Of a DNA stretch of 25,511 nt, positions 25,279 to 25,511 are shown in pieces (position 1 is the first letter of the stretch; every line of letters starts with the position of its first letter). A model generated the notes under the pieces. It saw nothing but the letters and a program-made list of their open reading frames with translations. It was not told the DNA's origin and ran no database searches. The position numbers and the translations under genes were made by a program. The stretch spans positions 1 through 25,511 of the forward strand of contig DATARI010000165.1 in NCBI GenBank assembly GCA_036264255.1, in the 5' to 3' direction. Source of the DNA: DASZIT01 sp036264255 (GTDB taxonomy: Bacteria; Actinomycetota; Acidimicrobiia; Acidimicrobiales; RAAP-2).

Positions 25279-25511
25279 CCGGGTGAATCGGGCCTTGATG
25301 TCGACGGCGGTGTCCATCTTGGTCATGCCCATCTTCCGCCAGGCGATGCCCCACTGGGAACGGTCGATCACCACCGACGACGTCAGGGTCGCCCCGGTGC
25401 CGTCGAGCTCGCTGACGGTCGCCTCCCACGCGAAGGGGTGGGACTGACCGGCGATGGTCAGTTCGCCGGAGATGTGCAGACGACTACCGCCGGTCACCGC
25501 GACGTCGGTGG
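25273..25511 (-). CDS. YceI-family lipocalin-like protein (partial, C-terminal part)
   Basis: The gene runs off the right edge, so only about 79 C-terminal residues are visible. The strands SGELTIAGQSHPFAWEATV, the segment VVIDRSQWGIAW, and a final short strand are the usual end of YceI domains, which form a lipocalin-like barrel binding isoprenoid or fatty amide ligands. The frame continues open to base 25511, and the GTG at 25497 is internal, not a likely start. Whether it has a signal peptide cannot be seen. Confidence 0.85.
   Translation of the reverse strand, partial: TDVAVTGGSRLHISGELTIAGQSHPFAWEATVSELDGTGATLTSSVVIDRSQWGIAWRKMGMTKMDTAVDIKARFTRA

Overview
This is a high-GC chromosomal window from an actinobacterium, most likely class Acidimicrobiia. 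The clues are the GC-rich coding with GTG/TTG starts, a mycobacterial-type ferredoxin reductase plus acyl desaturase pair, and a secreted deacetylase carrying 42-residue 'GYWLVASDGGIF'-type repeats, which I associate with that class. The class assignment is inference from recognised families; no database search was possible. I see no insertion sequence, prophage or CRISPR array, so most of the window is core genome.

Layout. 1-2394 (+): electron-transfer reductase and membrane fatty-acid desaturase. 2491-4169: zinc-less quinone-oxidoreductase-type MDR enzyme (-) divergent from a TetR regulator (+) across a compact shared promoter. 4342-4414 (-): tRNA with a CAT anticodon. 4460-5660 (+): family-5 uracil-DNA glycosylase and an SRPBCC protein. 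5694-6740 (-): membrane-anchored alpha/beta hydrolase, with a strongly foldable 90-nt element just before its ribosome-binding site. 6995-8239 (+): ferritin-like protein and APH-type kinase. 8342-8414 (-): tRNA-Asn. 8544-8861 (+): small YtxH-like protein. 8883-17811 (-): housekeeping block of rpoD, dnaG, ppdK, glyS and a GNAT-AAA ATPase fusion. 17900-19306 (+): secreted repeat/NodB deacetylase. 19328-22312 (-): operon uppS, small membrane protein, recO, hemW, every junction a 4-nt start/stop overlap. 22418-25262 (+): TSUP transporter and DinG-like helicase. 25273 to the right edge (-): C-terminal part of a YceI-family protein.

How the genes fit together. dnaG and rpoD are adjacent and co-directional, as in the classical macromolecular-synthesis operon. 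recO, glyS, dnaG and rpoD lying in one neighbourhood, with a PEP/pyruvate gene between glyS and dnaG, echoes the Firmicutes recO-glyS-dnaG-rpoD region. The uppS operon joins cell-wall lipid carrier synthesis to recombination repair and a radical-SAM haem protein.

Most unusual points: the candidate structured RNA leader at 6753-6842; the single-chain GNAT-AAA protein; pyruvate phosphate dikinase with Val in place of the usual regulatory Thr and a basic low-complexity insert; and a recurring -10-like hexamer 6-8 nt before start codons, suggesting that many transcripts here are leaderless. No intergenic stretch exceeds 300 bases; the longest is 6741-6994.
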